Below are positions 36,017-44,434 of a DNA stretch of 64,000 bases, one piece after another. The notes beneath the pieces are model-generated. The model was given only the letters and a program-made list of their open reading frames with translations, was not told the DNA's origin and ran no database searches. Every line of letters starts with the position of its first letter. Position 1 is the first letter of the stretch. Source of the stretch: Anderseniella sp963787895. Lineage in GTDB: Bacteria > Pseudomonadota > Alphaproteobacteria > Rhizobiales > Aestuariivirgaceae. The DNA lies in assembly GCA_963787895.1 (NCBI GenBank), contig CAWBEX010000008.1, forward strand, positions 682,001-746,000. The letters are read 5' to 3'. Both the position numbers and the translations under genes were made by a program.

Positions 36017-36829
36017 TCAATGCGGCTGGGTATCTGCCTTCACGCACAACGTCTCTGCGGTTTCCGCCAGCCGAGCGAGGTCTCTGTCCGTCGACAAGCG
36101 ATGGTCGCCATGCTTGATCAGATCAAAGCTGACATTATCGCCGCGAAGCGACTGATACACTTTCATGCCATGTTGCCACGGCACGTCGGGGTCGTCTTCA
36201 CCCTGCAGGATGCGCACCGGGCATGGCACGTCCAGCCCCTGATCCAGCATGAGGTGCTGCTTGCCGTCTTCGATAAGCGCCTTTGTGATCACATATGGCT
36301 CGTCAGAATACTCCGAGGACCGCTCATATTTTCCCAGCCGCATCACTTCGTCGCGAAATTCATCGCCGTACTTGTCCCACATCAGGTCTTTCGTCATGTC
36401 GGTGGCAGGGGCAATCAGGATCAAACCGCCGAGCCGATCTGCTTGCCCTTCTTCAATCAGGCGGCGCGCCAGCAACATGGCAATCCATCCGCCCATAGAC
36501 GAGCCGACAAGCACCCGGCGCCCGATTGCGGCTGAATTGAACACGGTTTCAGCATTGTGCAGCCAGCTTGATATGGTGCCATCCTCAAATGCACCCCCGC
36601 TCTCGCCGTGGCCGGAATAGTCGAATCGCACAAAGGACCGCCCGGACGTTCTGGCGTGAGTTGCAAGCACTTCAGCCTTGGTGCCGCGCATGTCAGACTT
36701 GTATCCGCCAAGCCAGAATGTGCCGCATTTGCCATTGGTAGATGGATCTGCGCCGTCAGACAGCCATGCAATCCGGTTGCCATCTGGTGAACAGAGAAAA
36801 TTTGGCGATATATGCGGTGCGCAGCTCAT
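36017..36829 (-). CDS. alpha/beta hydrolase
   Basis: The 270-residue protein has the alpha/beta hydrolase fold with nucleophile elbow GSSMGGW (Ser), acid in QGEDDPDVPW and catalytic His in KHGDHRLS, and an early FDYSGHGESGG strand. It resembles the palmitoyl-thioesterase ABHD10 type. ATG 36829 is preferred for its GAGGGG site; ATGs at 36850 and 36859 are in frame. It converges on the cupin gene and diverges from infC. Confidence 0.87.
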   Translation of the reverse strand: MSCAPHISPNFLCSPDGNRIAWLSDGADPSTNGKCGTFWLGGYKSDMRGTKAEVLATHARTSGRSFVRFDYSGHGESGGAFEDGTISSWLHNAETVFNSAAIGRRVLVGSSMGGWIAMLLARRLIEEGQADRLGGLILIAPATDMTKDLMWDKYGDEFRDEVMRLGKYERSSEYSDEPYVITKALIEDGKQHLMLDQGLDVPCPVRILQGEDDPDVPWQHGMKVYQSLRGDNVSFDLIKHGDHRLSTDRDLARLAETAETLCVKADTQPH

Positions 36830-36863
36830 TTTTGCAGAACCCCTCAACATTGCTTGCAAAATC

Positions 36864-36892
36864 TGCTAAACACTATTACGTGCGTTTTAGCA
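36864..36892. promoter_or_regulatory. inverted repeat between the alpha/beta hydrolase gene and infC
   Basis: TGCTAAA (36864-36870) and TTTAGCA (36886-36892) form a perfect 7-bp inverted repeat in the divergent gap, about 65 bases before infC. It may be an operator or part of the infC leader; no factor can be named. Confidence 0.3.
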
Positions 36893-36957
36893 CGATTTGA
36901 ACCTGTAAGCGGAATTAAGCCCAACAGGCTGGTGCCGCAACATAAGGAGACTTGACC

Positions 36958-37497
36958 ATTCGCAGACCGATGAACGGGCAGATGCCGCCCAAGGACGACG
37001 GACCACGCATGAACGATGCCATCACTAACGACAAGGTGTTGGTGATCGACGCTGAAGGGGAAAAGCGTGGTGTGATGAAGCTGGAGGACGCGTTGAGCCT
37101 GGCAGCAGAGAGCGGTCTGGACCTGGTAGAGGTTTCACCGAACGACGACACGCCTGTGTGCAAGATACTTGACTACGGAAAGTACAAGTATCAAGCCCAG
37201 AAAAAGGCCAACGAGGCGCGCAAAAAACAGAAGACGGTCGACGTAAAGGAGATCAAGCTGCGCCCCGGTATCGACACACATGATTATGATGTGAAGATGC
37301 GCTCCATGAAACGCTTCTTTGATGACGGCGACAAGGTCAAGGTGACCATGCGCTTCCGTGGACGCGAGATGGCGCATACCGAACTTGGTTTCGATCTTCT
37401 TCAGAAGGTGAAGACTGATACTGAGGCAATTGCCAAGGTCGAGTATGAGCCAAAAATGGAAGGCCGTCAGATGATCATGATTTTGGCACCACGCTAA
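36958..37497 (+). CDS. infC: translation initiation factor IF-3, probable ATT start
   Basis: The product has both IF-3 domains: N-terminal NDKVLVIDAEGEKRGVMKLEDAL to DLVEVSPNDDTPVCKILDYGKYKY, a Lys-rich linker, and C-terminal KEIKLRPGIDTHDYDVKMRS to EGRQMIMILAP. No ATG or GTG suits the beginning. An AGGAGA (36945-36950) lies 7 bases before ATT at 36958, giving (Met)RRPMNGQ, which lines up with the MRRP start of rhizobial IF-3 as I recall it. ATT is the rare start used by E. coli infC for autoregulation. TTG 36952 is too near the ribosome site. ATG 36970 would trim the conserved start. Confidence 0.93.
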   Translation: MRRPMNGQMPPKDDGPRMNDAITNDKVLVIDAEGEKRGVMKLEDALSLAAESGLDLVEVSPNDDTPVCKILDYGKYKYQAQKKANEARKKQKTVDVKEIKLRPGIDTHDYDVKMRSMKRFFDDGDKVKVTMRFRGREMAHTELGFDLLQKVKTDTEAIAKVEYEPKMEGRQMIMILAPR

Positions 37498-37521
37498 CCG
37501 GATTGAGTTTCCAGATTGCAC

Positions 37522-37553
37522 GGTCGGGCATCAGGTTGGTGCCCGGCCTTTTT
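37522..37553 (+). terminator. rho-independent terminator after infC
   Basis: GGTCGGGCA (37522-37530) pairs with TGCCCGGCC (37540-37548), one G-U pair, with further pairing in the loop, followed by TTTTT. It isolates infC; no rpmI-rplT genes follow. Confidence 0.85.
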
Positions 37554-37852
37554 GTTGCGTGTTTTCCGCGTGAGTGGCCAGAAAGATGAAAGACTGGGGC
37601 CGCTAGCTGATCCCCGGTTGAAGTTCACCAGATCTGTTGTCTATGAAAAACCCACTGCAGATTGATTACTGGTGAACGCCTGGGTTGGGTTCAACCATTC
37701 AGGCTCTGCACTTCGCCAACCTGTCATCCTGTTTGCTGATCTGCCAGCGCTCAGAAGTTCCGGCGGCGCCATCAAGCTCAAGGGCGCAGATGCTGATTGA
37801 CTTGGTTTTGCAACCGTCATTATCATTAGTATGCAAATGAAAAGGATGTGTC
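37554..37852. other. intergenic region before the molybdenum hydroxylase cluster
   Basis: About 300 bases without a credible gene. They hold an inverted-repeat structure: TTCACCAGATCTG (37624-37636) pairs with CAGAT (37658-37662) and CTGGTGAA (37669-37676), leaving a 6-base bulge. The last 35 bases before the first gene are AT-rich (GTCATTATCATTAGTATGCAAATG). The promoter and any operator for the catabolic cluster should be here. Confidence 0.45.
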
Positions 37853-38698
37853 ATGCCTGACTACGCCCGACCCGGCTCGCTTGAAGAGGCTACACGCCTT
37901 CTGGGTGAAGGTGGCTGGGTTATGCTGGCTGGCGGCACTGATTTCTACCCGGCACTTGGTGAAGATTCGGTATCGCAACCTGTGCTGGATTTGAGCCGGG
38001 TTGCCGGCCTGCGCGCCATTGAGCGCACGGCGTCTGGCTGGTACATCGGCGCAATGTCGACGTGGACAGATATTGTTCGTGCTGATTTACCCAACTCGTT
38101 CAAAGCCTTGCAGCAGGCGGCAAGGGAAGTAGGCTCAGTCCAGATCCAGAACCGGGCAACCATTGCCGGAAACATCTGCAACGCCTCGCCGGCGGCAGAT
38201 GGTGTGCCGCCGCTGCTGGTGCTGGAGGCTGAGGTGGAGCTGGCAAGCCGTGCGGGCACTCGCCGTTTGCCGCTAAGAAATTTCATCCATGGAAATCGTA
38301 AAACTGCGCGCAAGAATGACGAGATAGTGACAGGCCTGATTATTCCTGAAGTCGCCTGTTCCGGAAACGCGGCGTTTTTCAAACTGGGATCGCGCCGGTA
38401 CCTGGTAATTTCGATTGCCATGGTTGCTGCCCGCATTGCTGTGAACAGCGGTGGCGTGGTCAGTGATGCCGCCATCGCTGTTGGTGCTTGCTCTGCTGTC
38501 GCGCAGCGCCTGCCGCAATTGGAGGCAGCTTTGGTTGGCTGTCCTCTAACCAGTGTTTCGGAGGTTGTGCGATCCGATCATCTGGATGTGTTGTCTCCCA
38601 TTGGTGATGTGCGCGCACCGGCCAGTTATCGCATGGATGCCGCACTGGAAGGCGTTCGCAGGGCGCTCGCGGCGGCGGCGGAAGGGGCACGGCCATGA
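37853..38698 (+). CDS. FAD-binding subunit of a xanthine dehydrogenase-family molybdenum hydroxylase
   Basis: The 281-residue protein has the FAD_binding_5 fold with the two flavin motifs MLAGGTDFYP near residue 24 and TIAGNICNASPAADGVP near 103, and the CO-dehydrogenase flavoprotein C-terminal domain from about 170. It passes electrons from the 2Fe-2S clusters of the partner protein to an acceptor. Its stop overlaps the partner gene by 4 bases. It opens a same-strand run that reaches 50163. Confidence 0.93.
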   Translation: MPDYARPGSLEEATRLLGEGGWVMLAGGTDFYPALGEDSVSQPVLDLSRVAGLRAIERTASGWYIGAMSTWTDIVRADLPNSFKALQQAAREVGSVQIQNRATIAGNICNASPAADGVPPLLVLEAEVELASRAGTRRLPLRNFIHGNRKTARKNDEIVTGLIIPEVACSGNAAFFKLGSRRYLVISIAMVAARIAVNSGGVVSDAAIAVGACSAVAQRLPQLEAALVGCPLTSVSEVVRSDHLDVLSPIGDVRAPASYRMDAALEGVRRALAAAAEGARP

Positions 38699-41454
38699 AC
38701 CGTCACGTTCCGTCGCCACCCGTTGAATGCTCGATCAATGGCCGTCAGACGACCCTCAAGGCAGCCCCGCATGAACGGTTGTCCAATGTGCTGCGCACAG
38801 AACTTGGCCTGACAGCCACCAAAGTGGGCTGTGATGCTGGTGATTGCGGCGCCTGCACTGTCCTGATTGATGGCTTACCAGTCTGCGCCTGCATGACCGC
38901 GGCGGGACAGGTGGCTGGCTGCGAGATCACTACGCTGGAAGGCCTCGGCCAAGATGGCCGCCTGACCCGCCTGCAGGATGCCTTCCTGGAGTTTGGCGCG
39001 GCACAGTGCGGCATCTGCACACCGGGCATGTTGATGAGCGCCGCAGCCTTGCTGGAGTCCACCTCGACGCCAACCCGGCCACAGGTGGAGGATGCGCTTG
39101 GCGGCGTGCTGTGCCGCTGCACCGGCTACGCCAAGATCATCGACGCGGTGTTGTTTGCGGCAGGCTCGAATGCCGTGCGGACCCCTCAACACTCGGGCAG
39201 GTCTGTCGGCCAACCGATGCGACGGGTGGACGGCACGCCCAAGGTGGACGGCGGCGAGATGTTTGGTGCCGATGGCATTCCTGCCGATGCCTTGATGGTC
39301 AAGGTGATCCGTTCGCCGCATCACCATGCCCGTTTTGAGCTCGGCGATACTGATGCCTTCCTCAATGCACGCCCCGGTCTCGTGGCGGTGATGAGCGCGG
39401 CCGACATTCCCGGCACCAACCTGCACGGGGTGATACCACCGTTTGCCGATCAACCGGTTTTTACTGACGGCGTGGCGCGGTATCGTGGTGAAGCCATTGC
39501 CATGATTGTCGGTGAACGCGAGGCGATTGCGACATTGGCAATGAGTGAATTCCCGGTGACGTGGGACCCGCTGCCTCATGTGTTGACCCCGGCGGATGCG
39601 CTGGTTGATGGTGCGCCACTGCTGCACCAGGCACGCACTGGCAACGTGATGGTTCGTGGTCTGGTGCAGAAGGGCAACGTGGATGACGGGCTCAGCGCCG
39701 CTGCCCATGTTGTCGAACGCAGTTATTCGACCCCGTTCATCGAGCACGCCTACATAGAGCCTGAAGCCGGATGGGCCGTGCGCGACGGCGACACCATCGT
39801 CATTCATGGCTCGACCCAGGCACCGCACATGGATCGTGATGCGGTGGCCGCGATCATGGACCTCGCGCATGAACAGGTACGCATCGTGCCGTCTGCCTGC
39901 GGCGGCGGCTTCGGCTCCAAGCTCGATATTTCGATGCAGCCGTATATTGCGCTGGCCGCGTGGAAGCTGGGCCGACCGGCGGGTATCGTCTATACGCGAC
40001 AGGAGTCGATGCGCTCCACCACCAAGCGCCATCCCAGCGAGATCACGCTCAAGGCAGGCTGCGATGCAAATGGCCGCCTGACCGGGTTCGACTTTCTTGG
40101 CACCTTCAACACCGGCGCCTATGCCAGCTGGGGGCCAACCGTGGCCAACCGGGTGCCGGTGCATGCGTCGGGTCCGTTCCACGTGAACAACTATCGTGCC
40201 CGCTCGGTGGCAGTGCACACGCACTGCGCGCCGTCGGGTGCATTCCGGGGCTTTGGCGTGCCGCAATCAGCCGTGGCGCAGGAGTGCGTCTTTGATGAAC
40301 TGGCAGACCTTGCCGGTATCGACCGGCTGGAGTTTCGACTGATCAATGCGCTGGACAATGGTTTGCCCACCGCCACCGGCCAGGTGTTCACTGCGGGTGT
40401 CGGTATAAAGGCGTGTCTCGAGGCACTCCGGGAGCCTTATGCCGAGGCGCGTCACCAGGCTGACAGCTTCAATGCGAGCGGATCGCACCTGAAGAAGGGT
40501 GTCGGCCTTGGCACCTGCTGGTATGGCTGCGGCAACACCTCGCTGCCCAATCCGTCAACCATGAAGGCGGGCATCGCTGCGGACGGAACGGTCGGGCTGC
40601 ATCAGGGTGCGATGGACATCGGCCAGGGCGCCAGCACGGTGATGACGCAGATACTCGCCGATGCACTTGGTATCGAGCCGGGTGTGATCCGGTTGAAATC
40701 CGGTGACACGGCAATCACGCCCGATGCAGGCAAGACATCCGCCTCGCGCCAGACTTTCGTGTCCGGCAACGCCACGAGATTGGCCGGTGAGGCGCTACGC
40801 GAGCAGCTTTTGCGCCATGCCAACGTGGTCGCAAATGCGAATATCCATTTCGAGGCCGGAATGATAGTTCTGACGGATGGCGACGCAGAGCGGCGGATAG
40901 ACCTGTCAGCGCTTGAGCCTGATGCCGAAGGTTACGTGTTCAAGGCCATTGAGACCTATGATCCGCCAACCTCGCCACTGGACGAGAACGGACAAGGCGA
41001 ACCCTATGCCATATTCGGCTATGGCGCGCACCTGATGGAGCTGACCGTCGACACCCGGCTTGGTACGGTGAAGCTGGACCGGCTGACTGCCGCCCATGAT
41101 GTCGGCAAGGCCATCAACCCGTTGCTGGTGGAGGGCCAGATTGAGGGCGGCGCTGCGCAAGGTATCGGAATGGCGCTGATGGAAGATTACATTCCAGGCC
41201 GCACCGAGAACCTGCATGATTACCTGATTCCAACCTTCGGTGACATGCCGCAGGTGAAGTCGATTATCGTCGAGGTGCCCGACCTGCACGGTCCCTATGG
41301 GGCCAAGGGGTTGGGTGAACATGTGCTGATTCCAACTGCGCCGGCTATTCTTAATGCCATCCGCGATGCGACGGGTGCAAGCGTGCGCCATCTGCCGGCA
41401 ACGCCCGACAAGGTGCTGGCAGCGATTCGGGAAAAGGAGCGCGGCAATGGCTAG
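38695..41454 (+). CDS. molybdenum hydroxylase with fused 2Fe-2S and molybdopterin subunits
   Basis: The 919-residue protein joins two usually separate subunits. Residues 1-165 hold the plant-type cluster (Cys46, Cys51, Cys54, Cys66) and the second 2Fe-2S cluster (Cys105, Cys108, Cys140, Cys142). The rest is the Mo-binding large subunit with HGSTQAPHMDRDAV, CGGGFGSKLD, GAFRGFGVPQS, GAMDIGQGAS and the catalytic Glu in GLGEHVLIPTAP. Such enzymes hydroxylate N-heterocycles or aromatic acids with water-derived oxygen. With the reductase gene next door, a nicotinate- or purine-like ring is a plausible substrate, but this is inference. Confidence 0.93.
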   Translation: MNRHVPSPPVECSINGRQTTLKAAPHERLSNVLRTELGLTATKVGCDAGDCGACTVLIDGLPVCACMTAAGQVAGCEITTLEGLGQDGRLTRLQDAFLEFGAAQCGICTPGMLMSAAALLESTSTPTRPQVEDALGGVLCRCTGYAKIIDAVLFAAGSNAVRTPQHSGRSVGQPMRRVDGTPKVDGGEMFGADGIPADALMVKVIRSPHHHARFELGDTDAFLNARPGLVAVMSAADIPGTNLHGVIPPFADQPVFTDGVARYRGEAIAMIVGEREAIATLAMSEFPVTWDPLPHVLTPADALVDGAPLLHQARTGNVMVRGLVQKGNVDDGLSAAAHVVERSYSTPFIEHAYIEPEAGWAVRDGDTIVIHGSTQAPHMDRDAVAAIMDLAHEQVRIVPSACGGGFGSKLDISMQPYIALAAWKLGRPAGIVYTRQESMRSTTKRHPSEITLKAGCDANGRLTGFDFLGTFNTGAYASWGPTVANRVPVHASGPFHVNNYRARSVAVHTHCAPSGAFRGFGVPQSAVAQECVFDELADLAGIDRLEFRLINALDNGLPTATGQVFTAGVGIKACLEALREPYAEARHQADSFNASGSHLKKGVGLGTCWYGCGNTSLPNPSTMKAGIAADGTVGLHQGAMDIGQGASTVMTQILADALGIEPGVIRLKSGDTAITPDAGKTSASRQTFVSGNATRLAGEALREQLLRHANVVANANIHFEAGMIVLTDGDAERRIDLSALEPDAEGYVFKAIETYDPPTSPLDENGQGEPYAIFGYGAHLMELTVDTRLGTVKLDRLTAAHDVGKAINPLLVEGQIEGGAAQGIGMALMEDYIPGRTENLHDYLIPTFGDMPQVKSIIVEVPDLHGPYGAKGLGEHVLIPTAPAILNAIRDATGASVRHLPATPDKVLAAIREKERGNG

Positions 41455-42979
41455 TCCGGCAAGACAGGGTGACAAGATCCGCTGCGATGCCTGCCCCGTA
41501 ATGTGCTACATCGCGCCGGGCCGGTCTGGAGCCTGTGACCGCTACGCCAATGAAAACGGCGATCTGGTGCGTGTAGACCCGCTGGTGATCCTGGAAAAAA
41601 CCAGAAAGGAAGGTGGTGAGCTGGTGCCCTTCCTTGACCGGGGCGCAAACTGGAACGGGGAAATCATCAACACCGATGACAGTTTCATAACCGCCATTGG
41701 TGCCGGGACCACCTACCCGGACTACAAGCCCGCTCCGTTCATCGTGTCGCGCGAAATCGAAGGTGTCGACATGATCACCGTGGTGACCGAGGGCATCTTC
41801 TCGTATTGCGGCGTGAAGGTGAAGATCGACACGGATCGCCACCTCGGGCCGGAACGCAGCCTGGTGCGGGTTGACGGTGAACCGATTGGCCATGTGACCA
41901 CGGCGGAGTATGGCTCGCAGATGCTGTCGCTGGGCGGCGTGCATCACCTCACTGGCGGCGGCAAGAAGGAAGGCCGCGTAACCTGTGCGGCGTTGCTTGA
42001 CCTGTGCAACGGCAAGGCTGTTGAAGTCTCGATCGACGAAGGTTCCACCGTGGTCATCGAGGCGGGCAAGGCCCCCATCGTCAATGGTGTGCCCGAAGAG
42101 CGCATGCGGGTGGGCTGCGGCTCGGCGACGGTGGGCATGTTCGCTTCGCAATGGCATGGGCTGGTGGATGAAGTGGTGGTTGTTGATGACCACATAACCG
42201 GGGTTATCTCGGAGCATCAGGCCGGCAAGGTTCTGGGCTGGCAACCGACCGGTATCAAAATCAAGGGCAGGCGCTCCACTCCGGGCCGGTATTTCCAGGT
42301 GGCTGATCCCGGCACCGGCTGGGGCGGCACCAACGTCGATGATCCACTGACCATACTGGGTGACTTTGATGCCAAGGTGTCAAAGCCCGGCCAGTCGCTG
42401 TTGATGGTGTCAACCACCGGAGAGCAGTTCGCCTACTACGAGCTGGACGATGCACTCAAACCGGTGCAACGCGACATGCCGGAGCGGTTGATGAAGTCGG
42501 TGCGCCTCATCGAGGAAAACTGCGAACCTGCCCTGTGTACCGTGCTGTTCATGGGGGGCGCTGGCGGCAGCTTGCGCGCCGGTGTGACCGAGAACCCGGT
42601 CAAGCTCACGCGCTCGGTCAGGGATACGCTCACCCGCATCACCTGCGGCGGCGCGCCGGCCTATGTTTGGCCAGGCGGCGGTATCACAATCATGTCGGAC
42701 GTGACACTGCTGCCGGAAAACGCTTTCGGCTACGTGCCCACACCGGCTCTCGTTGCACCTATCGAGTTCACCATGCGGCGTGAGGATTATCAGGCGCTGG
42801 GCGGTCACATGAAGCACGTTATGACGCTTGACGATGCACGTGCCGGCAAGAAGGCAATCCAGAACGACCACATCCTTGCAGGCCAAAGGCAGGCGGATGC
42901 GAAAAGCGGTGTGCCGTGGCCGACCGATGAGCGTCATTTCGGCTGGTCCGAGATGCACAAGAAGGAGGGCGGCGCATGA
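41447..42979 (+). CDS. 6-hydroxynicotinate reductase-like iron-sulfur protein
   Basis: The 510-residue protein matches proteins annotated as 6-hydroxynicotinate reductase in alphaproteobacteria. Its N-terminus has a ferredoxin-like ligand set, Cys13-x2-Cys16-x3-Cys20-x9-Cys30 (IRCDACPVMCY). Later blocks are SREIEGVDMITVVTEGIFSYCG, HLTGGGKKEGRVTC, RVGCGSATVGMF and VLFMGGAGGSLRAGVTENPVKLTRS. In Eubacterium barkeri the enzyme of this name reduces the hydroxylated pyridine ring with ferredoxin; whether the aerobic homologues do the same is not established. The start overlaps the preceding stop by 8 bases with an AAGGAG site. Confidence 0.8.
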   Translation: MASPARQGDKIRCDACPVMCYIAPGRSGACDRYANENGDLVRVDPLVILEKTRKEGGELVPFLDRGANWNGEIINTDDSFITAIGAGTTYPDYKPAPFIVSREIEGVDMITVVTEGIFSYCGVKVKIDTDRHLGPERSLVRVDGEPIGHVTTAEYGSQMLSLGGVHHLTGGGKKEGRVTCAALLDLCNGKAVEVSIDEGSTVVIEAGKAPIVNGVPEERMRVGCGSATVGMFASQWHGLVDEVVVVDDHITGVISEHQAGKVLGWQPTGIKIKGRRSTPGRYFQVADPGTGWGGTNVDDPLTILGDFDAKVSKPGQSLLMVSTTGEQFAYYELDDALKPVQRDMPERLMKSVRLIEENCEPALCTVLFMGGAGGSLRAGVTENPVKLTRSVRDTLTRITCGGAPAYVWPGGGITIMSDVTLLPENAFGYVPTPALVAPIEFTMRREDYQALGGHMKHVMTLDDARAGKKAIQNDHILAGQRQADAKSGVPWPTDERHFGWSEMHKKEGGA

Positions 42980-43818
42980 CCATCCAGGCTGCCATGCTGC
43001 CTGACGGAAAGCGGCTGCATCTGCAGCACGGCCCTATTGACCTGATCATTCAGGCAGACGGCCCCGAACCACAGATTAGGCTGGCTTATGAAGCCGCACA
43101 GACTAGGTTTCAATCCATCCTTGATGTGTTGGCTGGCGAGCTGGTGAAGTTGCGCACTCTGCTGCCAAAGTCCGGCCGAGCATTCGACGGGCCGGTTGCT
43201 TGCCGCATGGCACAGGCCGCACTTCCCTACTGGCGTCAAAAGGTGACGCCGATGGTAGCGGTGGCTGGCAGTGTAGCCGATGAAATGCTGGCTGCCATGA
43301 TTGCTGAAGCCGCGTTGACCCGCGCATATGTCAACAATGGTGGCGACATCGCGCTTTACCTTGCAGATGGTGAAAGCTTCGCTGTTGCATCCGCCAACGG
43401 TCACATCTCGATCAGATCGCAAGATGCAGCACGTGGCATAGCAACGTCCGGCTGGACAGGGCGCAGCTTTTCCTTCGGTATTGCCGACAGTGTTACGGTG
43501 CTGGCGCACAGCGCAGCGGCGGCAGACGCCGCGGCAACCATCATCGCAAATCATGTCGACCTGCCGGATTCCCCGAAGATACGCCGCGCCCCAGCCGCAG
43601 CGCTTGTCCATGACAGCGATCTGGGCCAGCGCCGGGTCACGGTGGAAGTCGCCAGGCTTACAGATGCCGAAGTCGATCAGGCGCTGGCGCGCGGTGTTCG
43701 ATATGCGCGCACCATCAAAGACAAAGGCTTGATCATTGCTGCCTCTTTGGGTCTCAATGGCAAGGTGCGCACACTGGAGCCGGCAAAATCAGTGGAAAGG
43801 GTAAAGCACTATGCCTGA
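42976..43818 (+). CDS. UPF0280 family protein (ApbE-like fold)
   Basis: The 280-residue protein belongs to UPF0280, whose fold is related to ApbE flavin transferases. Visible blocks are AGSVADEMLAAMIAEAALTRAYVNNGGDIALYLADGE (by position 95-130), GWTGRSFSFGIADSVTVLAHSAAAADAAATIIAN (165-200) and a C-terminal RTIKDKGLIIAASLG. The Asn-Asn-Gly-Gly-Asp-Ile segment recalls the ApbE metal/flavin site. Start and stop overlap both neighbours. It may modify or serve the iron-sulfur reductase or a flavoprotein of the pathway; function is not known. Confidence 0.82.
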   Translation: MTIQAAMLPDGKRLHLQHGPIDLIIQADGPEPQIRLAYEAAQTRFQSILDVLAGELVKLRTLLPKSGRAFDGPVACRMAQAALPYWRQKVTPMVAVAGSVADEMLAAMIAEAALTRAYVNNGGDIALYLADGESFAVASANGHISIRSQDAARGIATSGWTGRSFSFGIADSVTVLAHSAAAADAAATIIANHVDLPDSPKIRRAPAAALVHDSDLGQRRVTVEVARLTDAEVDQALARGVRYARTIKDKGLIIAASLGLNGKVRTLEPAKSVERVKHYA

Positions 43819-44398
43819 AGCAAATATAAGAAAAATCGCGGTGCTGCTGGATGAGATCCACAGCGAGCAGGGCAGGCCCATATCTCCGCCCACGCGCAGG
43901 GCGTGCGCCATGGCAGTGATTGAGAATCCGTTTGCGGGAAAATATGTCGAGGATCTGTCAGACCTTATGGACATTGGCGAGCAATTGGGCGGCATGCTCG
44001 GCAAACGCGCTGTTGACGCGCTCGGTATCCAGCCCTCGCAAGCTGAAAGCTATGGCAAAGCAGCACTTGTCGGCGTTGACGGCGAATTGGAGCATGCAGC
44101 TGCAATTCTGCATCCCAGGCTTGGCGCGCCGTTGCGCATGGCTGTAGAAAAGGGCGCGGCCCTGGTGCCGTCTTCGAAGAAGCGTGGCGGCCCGGGACAG
44201 GTGCTGGACGTGCCGTTGGGCCACAAGAACGCAGCCTACGTACGCTCTCATTTCGATGGCATGGAAGTACAGATATCCGACGCTCCGCGTAGCAATGAGA
44301 TTCTGGTTGCCGTGGCAGTGACCGATTCCGGCAGACCCCTTGCGCGTGTTGGCGGGCTGACCAAGGAAGAAGTCAAGGGTGAGGACGGCCTGCGCTAG
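43811..44398 (+). CDS. DUF1185 / 'amino acid synthesis' family protein
   Basis: The 195-residue protein matches the DUF1185 family (IRKIAVLLDEIHSEQGRPISPPTRRACAMAVIENPFAG, GKAALVGVDGELEHAAAILHPRLGAPLR, FDGMEVQISDAPRSNEILVAVAVTDSGRP, by position 5-42, 78-105 and 150-180). A Bordetella member has a known structure but the reaction is unknown. The recurring neighbours UPF0280 and 6-hydroxynicotinate-reductase-like proteins suggest a ring-opening or tautomer-handling enzyme. It overlaps the previous gene by 8 bases. Confidence 0.82.
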   Translation: MPEANIRKIAVLLDEIHSEQGRPISPPTRRACAMAVIENPFAGKYVEDLSDLMDIGEQLGGMLGKRAVDALGIQPSQAESYGKAALVGVDGELEHAAAILHPRLGAPLRMAVEKGAALVPSSKKRGGPGQVLDVPLGHKNAAYVRSHFDGMEVQISDAPRSNEILVAVAVTDSGRPLARVGGLTKEEVKGEDGLR

Positions 44399-44434
44399 CG
44401 CTTGGGCGGCTGAAAAGCAAGGGAGACGCAAGAC

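Noticed and set aside
38875..40266. 463-codon minus-strand frame inside the Mo hydroxylase gene
   Set aside because: The plus strand has all Fe-S cysteines and Mo-binding motifs in one frame; the antisense product has none and no ribosome site.
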